Shown: piece after piece, positions 6,242 through 6,574 of the stretch
Position numbering within the stretch: the first letter of the stretch is position 1
Layout: each line of letters begins with the position of its first letter
The notes under the pieces: model-generated
The model's input: the letters and a program-made list of their open reading frames with translations, nothing else
What the model was told of the DNA's origin: nothing
The model's database searches: none
Assembly (NCBI GenBank): GCA_020850785.1
Contig: JADZDZ010000045.1
Location: 1-6,574 of the forward strand
DNA: 6,574 nt
Direction of reading: 5' to 3'
Origin: Candidatus Sumerlaeota bacterium
GTDB taxonomy: Bacteria; Sumerlaeota; Sumerlaeia; SLMS01
Made by a program: the position numbers and the translations under genes

Positions 6242-6574
6242 CTACGCGAACGATTCGGGAGCGCGGGGAAGCGTCTCGCCGCCGGGTAGGCCCGTCGCGG
6301 CCATCACATGGTCGCGGGCGCGGGCGGCGATTTGCTTGCGGTCACCGCTGTTGGGGGGAATCGCTTCCATGAAGGTAATCGTCGCGGTCAGCGTTCCGCT
6401 CACGGCGAAAAACCTCCACGCATGAGGGCCGAAGTCGTGCGCCTTCTTCCAGTAGGCGACCTTCTCCGCGAGATCAATCCGCGGGTCGGAACTGGTCCAC
6501 ACGAGGGCAACGGGAACAACGGCGGCCTGCGCATCAAGTGCGGACTGCACGACGGTTGTCCGAAAGGGGAGCAC
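6242..6574 (-). CDS. PlsC-like 1-acylglycerol-3-phosphate acyltransferase, C-terminal part
   Basis: The frame runs in from the right edge and ends at a TAG at 6242-6244, giving 110 C-terminal residues. VLPFRTTVVQSALDAQ followed by AAVVPVALVW (17-26 of the visible part) fits the region after the glycerolipid acyltransferase FPEGT block, including the 'VPV' motif IV. A later TATITFMEAIPP and DRKQIAARARDHV also fit the end of this family. Such membrane-bound enzymes transfer an acyl chain to lysophosphatidate or a related lyso-lipid in phospholipid synthesis. The catalytic HX4D motif and the FPEGT block would lie outside the window, so activity and exact substrate cannot be judged. The gene runs in the same direction as the DAHP synthase gene, but a 186-bp gap with an inverted repeat and a candidate promoter suggests separate transcription. 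The GTG at the edge is an internal Val codon, not a start. Confidence 0.72.
   Translation of the reverse strand: MLPFRTTVVQSALDAQAAVVPVALVWTSSDPRIDLAEKVAYWKKAHDFGPHAWRFFAVSGTLTATITFMEAIPPNSGDRKQIAARARDHVMAATGLPGGETLPRAPESFA

Noticed and set aside
4865..6289. Open frame of 474 codons on the + strand
   Set aside because: It is antisense to the DAHP synthase gene, which has every family motif, and its own translation resembles nothing known.

Overview
The window reads as ordinary chromosome from a GC-rich bacterium. The secreted lectin-fold-like protein, the actinobacterial-type LeuB and the antiporter fused to an EIIA domain would suit the Planctomycetes-Verrucomicrobia group or a related environmental lineage. 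That placement is inference, because no rRNA or other lineage marker is present. There are no tRNAs, insertion sequences, CRISPR arrays or phage genes.

Layout from left to right: (1) the 3' end of a TPR-repeat protein gene on the + strand. Its stop codon lies inside a strong hairpin that also serves the facing gene. (2) A 284-residue secreted protein on the - strand, with a signal peptide and a LamG/concanavalin-like look. (3) leuB on the - strand, encoding 3-isopropylmalate dehydrogenase for leucine synthesis, with a GC-rich terminator hairpin just past its stop. (4) A 129-bp divergent spacer, then a + strand membrane antiporter of the CPA2 family whose C-terminus is a PTS EIIA-type domain. 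(5) A 168-bp convergent spacer with two hairpins. (6) A class II DAHP synthase on the - strand, the first step of aromatic amino acid synthesis, with a TTG start. (7) The 3' end of a PlsC-like acyltransferase gene on the - strand, running off the right edge.

The genes do not form one pathway. leuB and the DAHP synthase gene are housekeeping biosynthetic genes, apparently each transcribed alone. The antiporter is the most regulatory-looking gene, because the fused EIIA domain could link ion transport to a phosphotransfer signal. No clear novel multi-gene system is visible. The points most worth a second look are the antiporter-EIIA fusion, the altered coenzyme-site motif in LeuB, and the TTG start with a probable very short leader on the DAHP synthase gene.
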